From assembly GCA_963783235.1 (NCBI GenBank), contig CAWAMN010000001.1, forward strand, positions 1,798,001 to 1,862,000: a stretch of DNA of 64,000 bases. Reading direction: 5' to 3'. This document shows, piece after piece, positions 16,679 through 25,457 of the stretch (within the stretch, counting starts at the first letter, position 1; the number at the start of each line of letters is the position of its first letter). The notes below the pieces were generated by a model, which was given only the letters and a program-made list of their open reading frames with translations, did no database searches and was not told the DNA's origin. Position numbers and translations under genes: made by a program. This DNA comes from Thiohalomonas sp963783235. GTDB lineage: Bacteria > Pseudomonadota > Gammaproteobacteria > Thiohalomonadales > Thiohalomonadaceae.

Positions 16679-17656
16679 CTAGGGTGAAACCATCCGCTTT
16701 TCCCATGCCCAAGCATGCTCAACAATCGTGCCGAGATCCGCATACCGCGGCGACCATTCCAAGACGTCACGGGCACGCCGGGAATCGGCTACCAAACGCG
16801 CCGGATCGCCGTCCCGGCGCTCTGCATTGATGACTCGGATCTCCCGTCCCGTCACCGCCCGGGCCGTATCGATTACCTCCTGTACAGAGAAACCGTTGCC
16901 GTTGCCGAGATTGAAGGCGCCGCTCAACCCTGAACGCTCCAGCCACTCCAGAGCCCGCAGATGCGCATCGCAAAGGTCCGTCACATGGATGTAATCGCGA
17001 ATGCAGGTGCCATCGGGGGTGGGGTAATCCCGACCAAAGACCTTGATATCCGACCGCCGCCCCGAGGCGGCCTGAAGGACAAGCGGGATCAAATGGGTTT
17101 CCGGATCGTGGCGCTCCCCGAGGATGCCATCAGGATGCGCTCCGGCCGCATTAAAGTAACGAAGGGAAACCGACTTCAGCGCGTAAGCCCGGTCATAGTC
17201 GGTCAATGCCTGTTCGATCATCCATTTGGTGCGCCCGTAAGGATTGACCGGCTCCTTGGGGTGGATTTCATCAAGAGGCACATAATCCGGTTCGCCAAAG
17301 ATCGCTGCTGTCGACGAAAAGATGAACCGCTCCACCCCATGCGCCACCATCGCATCCAGAAGGTTCAGGGTGTTAGTCACGTTGTTGCGGTAGTACTTGG
17401 CCGGGTCTACGACCGACTCCCCTACCTGGATATACGATGCGAAGTGCATTACCGCATCGAACTGGCCGCGCTCAAACAGCCCGTTCACCGCCTTCCGATC
17501 CGCCAAGTCACCGTAAACGAACCGGCGGCCAGACACGGCGTCCCGGTAGCCCGCAGAGAGATTATCGAAAACCGTCACTTCGTGACCGGCATCGATTAAA
17601 AACTGACCCATATGGGAGCCGATGTAACCGGCGCCACCAACTACCAGAACATGCAT
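16679..17656 (-). CDS. galE: UDP-glucose 4-epimerase
   Basis: Interconverts UDP-Glc and UDP-Gal, a supply of galactose for the polysaccharide. The ATG at 17656 gives 325 residues starting MHVLVVGGAGYIGSH, with the NAD-binding glycine motif at residues 7-13. The catalytic triad is Ser115-Thr116 in FSSTAAIFGE and Tyr140-Lys144 in NPYGRTK. The 3' end has the family GDPARLVADSRRARDVLEW. It lies between the two copies of the nuclease 3' end. A frame extension to 17698 adds unrelated residues. Confidence 0.94.
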   Translation of the reverse strand: MHVLVVGGAGYIGSHMGQFLIDAGHEVTVFDNLSAGYRDAVSGRRFVYGDLADRKAVNGLFERGQFDAVMHFASYIQVGESVVDPAKYYRNNVTNTLNLLDAMVAHGVERFIFSSTAAIFGEPDYVPLDEIHPKEPVNPYGRTKWMIEQALTDYDRAYALKSVSLRYFNAAGAHPDGILGERHDPETHLIPLVLQAASGRRSDIKVFGRDYPTPDGTCIRDYIHVTDLCDAHLRALEWLERSGLSGAFNLGNGNGFSVQEVIDTARAVTGREIRVINAERRDGDPARLVADSRRARDVLEWSPRYADLGTIVEHAWAWEKRMVSP

Positions 17657-17696
17657 ATACGTGTCTTCACTGTTTTTTCCGTAAACGAAAGCTGAC

Positions 17697-18126
17697 ATTC
17701 GCCCGCGGGGCGGGCTCCTACAAGAAAATGCGTTCCGCTCCTCTGCAGGAGCCCAGCCCTCTGGGCGAATTCGGCTTCGACTGACATTCGCCCGCGGGGC
17801 GGGCTCCTACAGGTAATGCACCTCCGCTCTCCTGTAGGAGCCCAGCCCTCTGGGCGAATTCGGCTTCGGCTGGCATTCGCCCGCGCAGCGGGCTCCTACA
17901 GGTAATGCGCCTCCGCTCCTCTGTAGGAGCCCAGCCCTCTGGGCGAATTCGGCTTCGGCTGACATTCGCCCGCGCGGCGGGCTCCTACAGGTAATGCGCC
18001 TCCGCTCTCCTGTCGGAGCCCAGCCCTCTGGGCGAACGGCTTCGGCTGATATTCGCCCGCGGGGCGGGCTCCTACAGGTGACACGCCTCCGCTCCTCTGT
18101 AGGAGCCCAGCCCTCTGGGCGAAAGG
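17697..18126. repeat. REP/BIME array downstream of the RAYT gene (5 units)
   Basis: Five units of about 88 bases. Each pairs a copy read TTCGCCCGCGGGGCGGGC then TCCTACA with an inverted copy read TGTAGGAGCCCAGCCCTCTG then GGCGAA, separated by a short spacer such as GGTAATGCGCCTCCGCTC. Units are joined by TTCGGCTTCGGCTGAC-like linkers. The array begins just upstream of galE and ends 7 bases from the transposase stop codon. This array and the one at 18638 carry the CGCGGGGCG variant, while most other arrays carry CACGGGGTG. Confidence 0.92.
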
Positions 18127-18132
18127 CCCGTT

Positions 18133-18573
18133 CTATATCCACACCGCATCCCAGTGGGGCCAGTCTCCAATGCGTTCCACCAGCCCCGCTCGAAGCGGAT
18201 TCGCCACTATATATCTCGCTACGGTCGCGAGGTCCTCTTCACGGCGAACCGCGCGATCGTAGAACCCTTTCTGCCAGACCGAAAACCCGATTCTCCGACT
18301 GGATATCGCCTTGGCGGCACGAACCACACTGGACAGAGTGTTGTGCTCTCCCAACGCGAATAGCCAGTGCAAATGATCTGGCATCACCACGAAACCCAGA
18401 GTCGTTGCCCATCCAAACTGTTCGTGCTCACGGAGAACGGCAATCAGTTTCCGAGCATTGGGGAATTGGTGAAAAACGGGTCTCCGGTGACGGGTTATGG
18501 TTGTAACCAAATAAACATTCCCGGAAGAGGACAGGCGTCCCCTGCGAAGATTTCGTCCCTGGTACCGTTCCAT
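18133..18573 (-). CDS. REP-associated tyrosine transposase (RAYT)
   Basis: Single-strand DNA transposase of the Y1 / HUH superfamily (TnpA-REP, IS200/IS605-related), 146 residues. The HUH pair is His67-Leu-His69 in VVMPDHLHWLF. The nucleophile is Tyr121 in ARYIVANPLRAGLV, the family signature. YLVTTITRHRRPVF is the N-terminal strand. It is intact. It is enclosed by REP arrays on both sides, five units downstream and five and a half upstream, the classical REPtron arrangement. Known RAYTs cut REP hairpins next to a GTAG tetranucleotide, and the repeats here begin GTAGGAG. Probably the protein responsible for spreading the repeats across this genome. Confidence 0.93.
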   Translation of the reverse strand: MERYQGRNLRRGRLSSSGNVYLVTTITRHRRPVFHQFPNARKLIAVLREHEQFGWATTLGFVVMPDHLHWLFALGEHNTLSSVVRAAKAISSRRIGFSVWQKGFYDRAVRREEDLATVARYIVANPLRAGLVERIGDWPHWDAVWI

Positions 18574-18637
18574 CGGTGGTTATCTCCACGCTTTTAGCTT
18601 TACGTCTCGTTCTTTCTGCGTCCGACCTTGCCGGCTT

Positions 18638-19113
18638 CTTCGCCCGCGGGGCGGACTCCTACAGGTGATGCGCCTCCGCTCCTCTGTAGGAGCCCAGCCC
18701 TCTGGGCGAAAACCGGCTTCGACTGACATTCGCCCGCGGGGCGGGCTCCTACAACTAATGCGCCCCCGCTCCTCTGTAGGAGCCCAGCCCTCTCGGCGAA
18801 ACCGGCTTCGACTAGGGCATTCGCCCGCGGGGCGGGCTCCTACAGGTAAAGCGCCTCCGCCCCTCTGTAGGAGCCCAGCCCTCTGGGCGAATCCGGCTTC
18901 GACTGACATTCGCCCGCGGGGCGGGTTCCTACAAGTGATACGTCTCCGCTCTCCTGTAGGAGCCCAGCCCTCTGGGCGAATTCGGCTTCGGCTGGCAGTC
19001 GCCCGCGGGGCGGGCTCCTACAAGTGATACGTCTCCGCTCTCCTGTCGGAGCACAGCCCTCTGGGCGAATTCGGCTTCGACTGGCATTCGCCCGCGGGGC
19101 GGGCTCCTACAAT
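18638..19113. repeat. REP/BIME array upstream of the RAYT gene (5.5 units)
   Basis: Five full units of about 89 bases and a final half unit, same subtype and same internal order as the array at 17697. Single-base differences occur among the units (for example CTCTCGGCGAA and GGAGCACAGCCC). The array ends about 30 bases before the 3' end of the nuclease gene. Confidence 0.92.
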
Positions 19114-19144
19114 GATGCGCTCGCTATTTTGTGGACCAACGAAA

Positions 19145-20581
19145 TTAAACCAGAGCTTCTCCGGACTCAATTCCCGGCAACACCACCCGTATACCCGGTA
19201 ATCGCGCCTCGAGCGCTTCGGCGAGCGCCCGCCGCGCCCTCTCCTCCCCATGCACCAGCCGAACCTCCTTTGGCCCTTTCCGAATCCGCCTCACAAAATC
19301 CACCAGGTTTTTCTGGTCTGCATGGGCCGAATAGCCCCCGATGGTATGCACCCCGGCGCGGATATCGAATTTTTGCCCCTCGAACCTTACCCAACCACCG
19401 GAAGGCCCGTATCGCTGAATATCCCGTCCGGGCGTGCCTTCCGCCTGATACCCCACGAACAGGACGTCGGTTCGTTTATCCCCCAGCAGCGCCTTGAGGT
19501 AATTCACCACTCGCCCGCCCGCGCACATGCCGCTGGCCGCTATAACCACCGTGGGGCGTCCACTCTTGGCCAGGTAATCCACCGCGCGCAGGTGATCCTC
19601 GTGACTTTCGATGGTGGTCAATTGGTCGAACGCGAGGGGATGGCGCCCGTGAGACAGCCGCTGGCGGGCTTCCGCATCCCAGAAGCGCTTCAAACTGCGG
19701 TATTCCCGGGTAAAACGCGCGGCCAAGGGCGAATCCACCACAATTTCCACCTCGCGCCAGGGCAGGCCCCGCGTTGCCGGTCGGCTTCCGCAGCGGTGAA
19801 TCGTATCCTCCAGTTCGTAAAGGAGTTCCTGCGTCCGCCCGATACTGAACGCCGGAATCAGCACCACCCCGCGATTATCGAGGCACCGCTCTACCACCAT
19901 CTGAAGCCGCTCCCGTCGGGCACGGCGCCCCTCGTGCCGCCGATCTCCGTAGGTGCTCTCAAGCACGAGCACATCGGCCCGGGATGGCGGTTTCGGAGCA
20001 GGCAAAAGAGGAGTGTACGGCGCCCCCAGATCCCCCGAAAAAACCACCCGTTTGCCGCGGCGCGCGGCCTGATCGTCCAGGGAAACATCAAACTCCACGT
20101 ACGCCGACCCCAGAATATGTCCCGCCGGCTGCAAGCGGAGCGAAACCCCGCTATTCGGGATAGCGCTCCAGCGCCCGTAAGGAACGGGAATGAGGTTTTG
20201 CTCAAGAAGCCCCAGAAAGCGCCCGATCAAACGCCGGTCCCGGGTAAACCCCATTTCCAGCGCATCCTCGATCACCAGCGGCAAAAGCTGCGCGGACGCC
20301 TCGGAGCAGTAGATGGGGCCGCGAAAACCCGCGGCAAAGAGATAGGGCACACGCCCAACGTGATCCAAATGGCAGTGCGTCAGCACCAGAGCGCGAACGC
20401 GCCCAATATCGAAGTCTATCTTCAGGCCGGCGTCGGGCCGGTTTTCAGTCAGGTCGCTCCCCTGAAAGAGCCCGCAATCAATCAGCACCGACCCCTCGGG
20501 ACCGATCAGTTCATGACAGGATCCGGTTACCCCCTCAACACCGCCATGGTGGCGGATAGCGCCCTTTCCCCCAAGTTCCAT
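19145..20581 (-). CDS. Metallo-beta-lactamase-fold nuclease with beta-CASP domain (RNA exonuclease-like)
   Basis: A 478-residue protein of the CPSF73/YsgA-like family thought to process RNA. The zinc motif HCHLDH lies at residues 69-74 (His69, His71, Asp73, His74). PAGHILGSAYVEF and VFSGDLGAP provide further metal ligands, and the beta-CASP region has VLESTYGDR, PAFSIGRTQELLYEL and ASGMCAGGRV. The C-terminal TIGGYSAHADQKNLVDF holds the last conserved histidine. No signal peptide, so cytoplasmic. Its 3' end exists a second time as a decayed fragment at 16157-16342. Confidence 0.9.
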   Translation of the reverse strand: MELGGKGAIRHHGGVEGVTGSCHELIGPEGSVLIDCGLFQGSDLTENRPDAGLKIDFDIGRVRALVLTHCHLDHVGRVPYLFAAGFRGPIYCSEASAQLLPLVIEDALEMGFTRDRRLIGRFLGLLEQNLIPVPYGRWSAIPNSGVSLRLQPAGHILGSAYVEFDVSLDDQAARRGKRVVFSGDLGAPYTPLLPAPKPPSRADVLVLESTYGDRRHEGRRARRERLQMVVERCLDNRGVVLIPAFSIGRTQELLYELEDTIHRCGSRPATRGLPWREVEIVVDSPLAARFTREYRSLKRFWDAEARQRLSHGRHPLAFDQLTTIESHEDHLRAVDYLAKSGRPTVVIAASGMCAGGRVVNYLKALLGDKRTDVLFVGYQAEGTPGRDIQRYGPSGGWVRFEGQKFDIRAGVHTIGGYSAHADQKNLVDFVRRIRKGPKEVRLVHGEERARRALAEALEARLPGIRVVLPGIESGEALV

Positions 20582-20685
20582 CTCGAGTGCCTTTCCAGTT
20601 AGTTCCCACGTCTATCCTGCCGTTGCGTTCAAGGCCTATCAAGTTTTGAAACCCAATACAAAGGCGGGGCCCTTGAAGTCCCACC

Positions 20686-20710
20686 TGCAGGAGCCCGCCC
20701 CGCGGGCGAT
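20686..20710. repeat. Single REP half-unit
   Basis: One copy read CTGCAGGAGCCCGCCCCG then CGGGCGAT, in the 244-base gap between the nuclease gene and the ligase-like gene. It is the CGCGGGGCG variant found around the RAYT. Confidence 0.75.
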
Positions 20711-20825
20711 TAGCCAATCCGAATCGAATTCCAAGCGCTCTCCCTACCTTCCTAACATTGTGGCCTTCCCCCGGGTCCTATATGATTCCGGGCCAGCTAT
20801 AGCCGAAATACGCCCGCCTTATTAG

Positions 20826-22206
20826 ATGGCCACCCTGCCCTCCCAAACAGCCCGTTTACGCAGTACGCTCTGGCCGGAAGCCGCCTGGGACAAGATCGGG
20901 ATTTTGGCGCTGGTAGCGTATGCCTTGTTCTGGCTTCTGGCGTTTGATATTTCTCAGGCTGCCGAAAGCGTGATGATTTTGGCATTCCTGGTCACCTTCT
21001 TCCGCCGCTCGACACCGGCCCAGCGCCGGGATCCCCTGCTGCTAATTCTGCTCTTCTGGATTGGCTATCAATTCATATTCGTTCCGATAGTCATTCGGGA
21101 ATTCCCCGATCTGGCGACGGGCCAAATCGAATTCGCCCAGCATTACTCAAAAATCGCACTCATCTTCGTCGTCGCTTGGTGGGTACGCGGCTCCTCCGAA
21201 AGACTGGTCATTGTGCTCTCCTGCGCGGTGATTGGATTCCTGCTTGGTGCGATTTTCCAGGAAAACGGCGTCATCGATGCCTTCCAGGACGTACTCAGAT
21301 ACAGGAGAGTAGGGTTCGGCTATCGCAACGCCGAGCACACTGCCGTCTATGCGAGCTTCTCACTCTTCTTTTTGATCTTCCTGCGGAAGCGGATCGTTCG
21401 GCTATTCGGCAGCTGGAAATGGGTCGGATACGCGCTATGGACCGGTGCAACGCTTTTCAGCATAGCCATAATCATCCTCACCCAAACCCGGGCGACCTGG
21501 CTTGGGCTAATCCTGTCGACCGGGCTAGTGGGGCTCGCCAGCGTACTGATTTGGTTGACCGGAACGTTGACCAAAGAGAGATGCCTCCGTTTTCGGAACA
21601 TCGTGCCCGCCATTCTGGTCTTTTTCCTGCTTTTTGCCTCGCTTTACGGAACAGATGCAGGACAGGCTGTTAAGAAACGATTTGCGGGGGTTACTGAAGA
21701 AATACAAAACATCATGAAAGGGAAATTTCGACCAACTAACATCCCAGAGCGTAGGGGTGCGTGTGACGATGTGGCAGCAGGCTTTTGAGTGGATTGGCGA
21801 ACGACCGGTCGTCGGATGGGGCCCCAAGACCCGGGAACATCTGTTCAAGAGTGATGAGTTTCCACCACAGTTCCACGACAGCTTCGGACACTTCCACAAT
21901 AACTTCCTCGGGCTTTGGGTCGCCTACGGCGCTTTAGGATTCGCCGTCTTCGCTGGCGTCGCCGTCATGGTCGGCCACTCGGCATGGGCGGCCTGGAGGG
22001 CGCACCTCCTGCCCACCGAGGTTTTACTTTTCGGCTTCTCCTTTTTCATTTACTGGCTTGTCGTCAATCTCTTCGAATCCTATTTTAATTACTCGACAGG
22101 CACTTACACCACAGCGTTGGTGGCCGGAAGCCTCTATGGATACCGTATTCGACGCCTGCAATCCGAAGCGAATTCTGGTGATGCTGTCGACGCCTCGTCC
22201 GAATAA
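20826..22206 (+). pseudogene. O-antigen ligase / polymerase family membrane protein (WaaL-like), frameshifted
   Basis: Two consecutive frames make one Wzy_C-type membrane protein. 20826-21788 carries about ten hydrophobic segments, starting MATLPSQTARL. 21757-22206 carries the conserved region SVGVRVTMWQQAFEWI then PVVGWGPKT, a loop with HFHNNFLGLW and three more segments. The join is near 21747, where one extra base after ATCCCA shifts the frame. Removing it gives NIPSVGVRVTMW without a break. The total of 1381 bases is one over a multiple of three. If the frameshift is real, transfer of polymer to lipid A core, or polymerisation, by this protein would be lost. It is transcribed towards the WbpM-type gene. 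Confidence 0.82.
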
Positions 22207-22351
22207 AAAGCGCCGCCCTTACAAACAGCTAGTCAATGAGAGATTTTTTTTGAGAGAATGAGACTGAATCTTGCGTCGATAATGCGGGCAAGAGCCGTTC
22301 GTTCTCAGCCAAGTCCTCGTTCATTGATTGGGGGAGGAACAGGGATTTTCC

Positions 22352-24304
22352 ATGAAATACGCTAACTTACTGCTCTCGCTGCCTCGCCCGGCCAAACGCG
22401 GCCTCATGGTTTTCAGCGATTTTATCGGTATCCCGATTGTCCTTTGGCTCTCGTTTGCCCTTCGCCTGGGAACCCCCACGCCAGCAGTCGCTGAGGTTTG
22501 GTGGCTTTTCATCATCGTACCAGTAGTCAGCCTACCGGCCTTTATCCGTCTCGGCCTGTATCGGGCTATTGTCCGCTTTATGGGAACCAAAGCGGTCATC
22601 ACGGTTCTACAGGGTGTCACCCTTTCCGCTCTCCTGCTGGTAGCCGTCATTCTCCTCTCAGGCACGGGGGGCGTACCCCGTTCAGTACCTCTGATTTATT
22701 GGGCCTTGGCGATCATCTATGTCGGCGGGACCCGTTTTTCGGTTCGCGCCTACCTCTTCTCGCGGCTCTCCAGAAATACGGCTCGGGACCCTATCGCCAT
22801 CTACGGCGCCGGCGCGGCCGGGGCCCAGCTGGCACAGATGCTGGAACACAGTTCCGACTATGAACCGATTGCCTTCATCGATGACAACCCGGCACTAACC
22901 GGCAGTTACGTCAACGGCATCAAGGTATTCAGCCCCGAAGGCATCAAGGAACTGGCCGAAGACGTGAATATCACCGATGTTCTCCTGGCAATGCCGCGAC
23001 TCACGCGCAAACGCCGGGTGGAAATCCTCGAGCGCCTAGAGAGGTATCCCGTCCACGTCCGCACTATACCCGGCCTGGACGATCTGGTGTCCGGGTCCGC
23101 CAGCCTGGACGAAATCCGGGAAATCGACATCGAAGATTTGCTGGGGCGCGACCCGGTCGCCCCCAATCCTGAACTACTGACTGGCTGTATTGAAGGCAAG
23201 TGCGTCATGGTCACCGGCGCCGGCGGCTCCATCGGCTCCGAGCTGTGCCGGCAGATCCTCGCGCAGCAACCGAAACGCCTGATTCTTTATGAAATCTCGG
23301 AGTTCGCGCTCTACGCCATTGATCGTGAACTGCAAGACTTCGCTGCCGAGTTCTCATTGGAAATCCCCATCGAACCCGTATTGGGCTCCATACAGGACAA
23401 AGCCCGCTTGGAGCTGACCATGGGCAGCTTCCAAGTGAATACCATTTACCACGCCGCTGCCTATAAACACGTGCCCCTTGTTGAACACAACCTCATTGAA
23501 GGCATAAGAAACAATGCCTTTGGCACCCTCCAGGCAGCCGAAGCCGCCATTGAAAGCGGCGTCTCCACTTTCGTGTTGATTTCAACTGACAAGGCCGTGC
23601 GGCCCACAAACGCCATGGGCGCCAGCAAACGATTGGCGGAGCTCATCCTTCAGGCCCTGCAGGAGCAGGTGACAAATAGCGAAATAAAAGGCAAGACACG
23701 TTTCTGTATGGTGCGCTTCGGAAATGTCTTGGGATCGTCCGGTTCGGTCGTGCCCCTTTTTCGCGAACAGATTCGCAACGGCGGGCCGGTAACCGTCACA
23801 CACCCCAATATCACCCGTTATTTCATGACAATTCCTGAGGCTGCACAACTGGTACTGCAAGCCAGTTCCATGGCCGAAGGCGGAGAAGTGTTCGTGCTGG
23901 ATATGGGCGACCCGGTGCGAATCGACGACCTCGCCCATAAAATGATTCGGCTCTCCGGCCTCGAGGTCCAGGACGCCACCAATCCCAACGGCGACATTGC
24001 CATTGAGTATACCGGCCTGCGCCCGGGCGAAAAGCTTTACGAAGAACTACTGATTGGCAAAAACCCGATCGGAACCATCCACCCGCTGATCTGGCGCGCG
24101 GTCGAAAATCACACTCAATGGCAACAACTCACAACGGCGCTGGACCGATTACACAACGCGATGTCGGAGAATGACTGCGAAAAGACCCGAAAGGTACTCG
24201 AGCAGCTGGTGACCGAATACACCCCCAACAGCGACATCGTCGACAAACTCTGGTGCGCCGTGCCCGAAATCAGTACGCCTGAAAAAGTAACTGCATTCCA
24301 TTAA
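22352..24304 (+). CDS. Membrane-bound nucleotide-sugar 4,6-dehydratase (WbpM/PglF/CapD family)
   Basis: Long-type dehydratase of 650 residues that converts UDP-GlcNAc to the UDP-4-keto-6-deoxy sugar used for QuiNAc, FucNAc or bacillosamine. Four N-terminal membrane segments come first, then a CoA-binding-like Rossmann domain (GAGAAGAQLAQML, about residue 150), then the catalytic SDR domain (GAGGSIGSELCRQIL, about residue 288). The catalytic STDKAVRPTNAMGASKR has Met422 in place of the usual SDR tyrosine, with Lys426, as is normal for this family. The ATG at 22352 follows AGGGA. Downstream on the other strand are the WecA- and WbpV-like genes with which it would act. Confidence 0.93.
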   Translation: MKYANLLLSLPRPAKRGLMVFSDFIGIPIVLWLSFALRLGTPTPAVAEVWWLFIIVPVVSLPAFIRLGLYRAIVRFMGTKAVITVLQGVTLSALLLVAVILLSGTGGVPRSVPLIYWALAIIYVGGTRFSVRAYLFSRLSRNTARDPIAIYGAGAAGAQLAQMLEHSSDYEPIAFIDDNPALTGSYVNGIKVFSPEGIKELAEDVNITDVLLAMPRLTRKRRVEILERLERYPVHVRTIPGLDDLVSGSASLDEIREIDIEDLLGRDPVAPNPELLTGCIEGKCVMVTGAGGSIGSELCRQILAQQPKRLILYEISEFALYAIDRELQDFAAEFSLEIPIEPVLGSIQDKARLELTMGSFQVNTIYHAAAYKHVPLVEHNLIEGIRNNAFGTLQAAEAAIESGVSTFVLISTDKAVRPTNAMGASKRLAELILQALQEQVTNSEIKGKTRFCMVRFGNVLGSSGSVVPLFREQIRNGGPVTVTHPNITRYFMTIPEAAQLVLQASSMAEGGEVFVLDMGDPVRIDDLAHKMIRLSGLEVQDATNPNGDIAIEYTGLRPGEKLYEELLIGKNPIGTIHPLIWRAVENHTQWQQLTTALDRLHNAMSENDCEKTRKVLEQLVTEYTPNSDIVDKLWCAVPEISTPEKVTAFH

Positions 24305-24322
24305 AGAGCTGAATACCTGTCC

Positions 24323-24349
24323 CTGTAGGAGCCCAGCTCCTTGGGCGAA
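24323..24349. repeat. Single REP half-unit
   Basis: One type A copy (TGTAGGAGCCCAGCTCCTTG then GGCGAAT) lies between the convergent dehydratase and initiating-transferase genes, where it could act as a bidirectional hairpin. Confidence 0.75.
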
Positions 24350-24358
24350 TCCATAAAG

Positions 24359-25375
24359 TCAGACCTCCTGCAAATCCGCCGCCCCCGCCTTAAACCAGAA
24401 TGCCAAACCAACCAACGGCAAATACGCAATCACCACACCCAGCACCCCATCCAGCCAACCAATAGCCACCACTGAAGCCACCGGCAACAACCAAAACAGA
24501 TTAATCGCCCCAAACGCAAAGGAAACCGGTGCATGCGCCCCAACCTTGCGCGCCGCATACTGATACGCGTGACTTCGGTGCGCCTCATAGAACCGGTCGC
24601 CCCTCTGAACGCGACGAACCAGCGTTACCGTGGCATCCACTACAAACGCTCCCAGCAGGATCACCCAGCCCCAGAACAGCTCCGGCGCCACCCAGGATGC
24701 CTGAATCGACAGTACGCCCAGCAGAATACCGACGAAACCGCTGCCGGCATCACCCATAAAGATCTTCGCCTTGGGAAAATTCCATAAAAGAAATCCGACA
24801 ACCGCGCTGGCCAGCAATAAGGGGCCAATCCACTCTGGCCCAGCAGCCGGCGACAACAGGTAAAGCCCGACGCCCCCCAAACTAACAGTCAGCGCTTCGA
24901 TTCCGGCAATCCCGTCGATACCATCCATGAAGTTGTAGAGATTGAGCAACCAGACCAGATAGACGGCCGCCAGCCCATGCCCCAACCAGCCAAGGTCCAG
25001 CACAAAACCAAACACCGGCAACGGCGGCAATCCCCCCAACCACGTCAACGCCCAGCCAGCCCCTATGGAATGGGCCAACAAGCGCCAGCGCGCCGGCACA
25101 TGCCCATGGTCATCCAGCCAGCCCACCAGAGCCACCCAGCCGCCTGCACCCGCAAGCGCCCACACCCCGGCAACCGACACCCCACCGGCCCACCCCAATA
25201 GCGGCAAAGCGACCAGGCACGTTAGTACAATCGACATGCCCCCACCACGCGGCGTCGGCACTGCATGCGAAGTGCGCTCGTTAGGGATATCAACCAAACT
25301 ACGCGACAACGCATAGCGCCGGAGCAAACCAGTCAGAACAAAGGCAAAAAGCGTCGCAAAGACAAGCCCCCCCAA
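24359..25375 (-). CDS. Initiating sugar-phosphate transferase, WecA/WbpL family
   Basis: Polytopic enzyme (338 residues, about ten membrane segments) of the MraY/WecA family. It transfers a HexNAc-phosphate from UDP-sugar to undecaprenyl phosphate, starting the repeat unit. Motifs: PRGGG after the first segment, WLDDHG (magnesium-binding Asp pair), NFMDGIDGIAGIEA, KIFMGDAGSGFVG and the basic RRVQRGDRFYEAHRSHAYQ loop that recognises the sugar. The partnership with a WbpM-type dehydratase and a WbpV-type reductase suggests a QuiNAc- or FucNAc-type first sugar, as with WbpL in Pseudomonas. Confidence 0.93.
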   Translation of the reverse strand: MGGLVFATLFAFVLTGLLRRYALSRSLVDIPNERTSHAVPTPRGGGMSIVLTCLVALPLLGWAGGVSVAGVWALAGAGGWVALVGWLDDHGHVPARWRLLAHSIGAGWALTWLGGLPPLPVFGFVLDLGWLGHGLAAVYLVWLLNLYNFMDGIDGIAGIEALTVSLGGVGLYLLSPAAGPEWIGPLLLASAVVGFLLWNFPKAKIFMGDAGSGFVGILLGVLSIQASWVAPELFWGWVILLGAFVVDATVTLVRRVQRGDRFYEAHRSHAYQYAARKVGAHAPVSFAFGAINLFWLLPVASVVAIGWLDGVLGVVIAYLPLVGLAFWFKAGAADLQEV

Positions 25376-25400
25376 AGTGCCACCGCATATCCTCTACTTT

Positions 25401-25427
25401 TTTGTAGGAGCCCAGCCTCTGGGCGAA
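25401..25427. repeat. Single REP half-unit
   Basis: One type A copy (TTGTAGGAGCCCAGCCTCTG then GGCGAAG) between the WecA-like gene and the SDR gene upstream of it. Confidence 0.75.
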
Positions 25428-25457
25428 GTAACCGAAACCGAAACCGAATAACTTAAG

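Noticed and set aside
18133..18573. Ordinary insertion sequence of the IS200/IS605 type
   Set aside because: No own end sequences or TnpB; the length, HLH motif and REP surroundings mark it as a domesticated RAYT.
19250..20602. 450-codon plus-strand frame opposite the beta-CASP nuclease
   Set aside because: Antisense shadow; the nuclease on the minus strand has all its metal-binding motifs.
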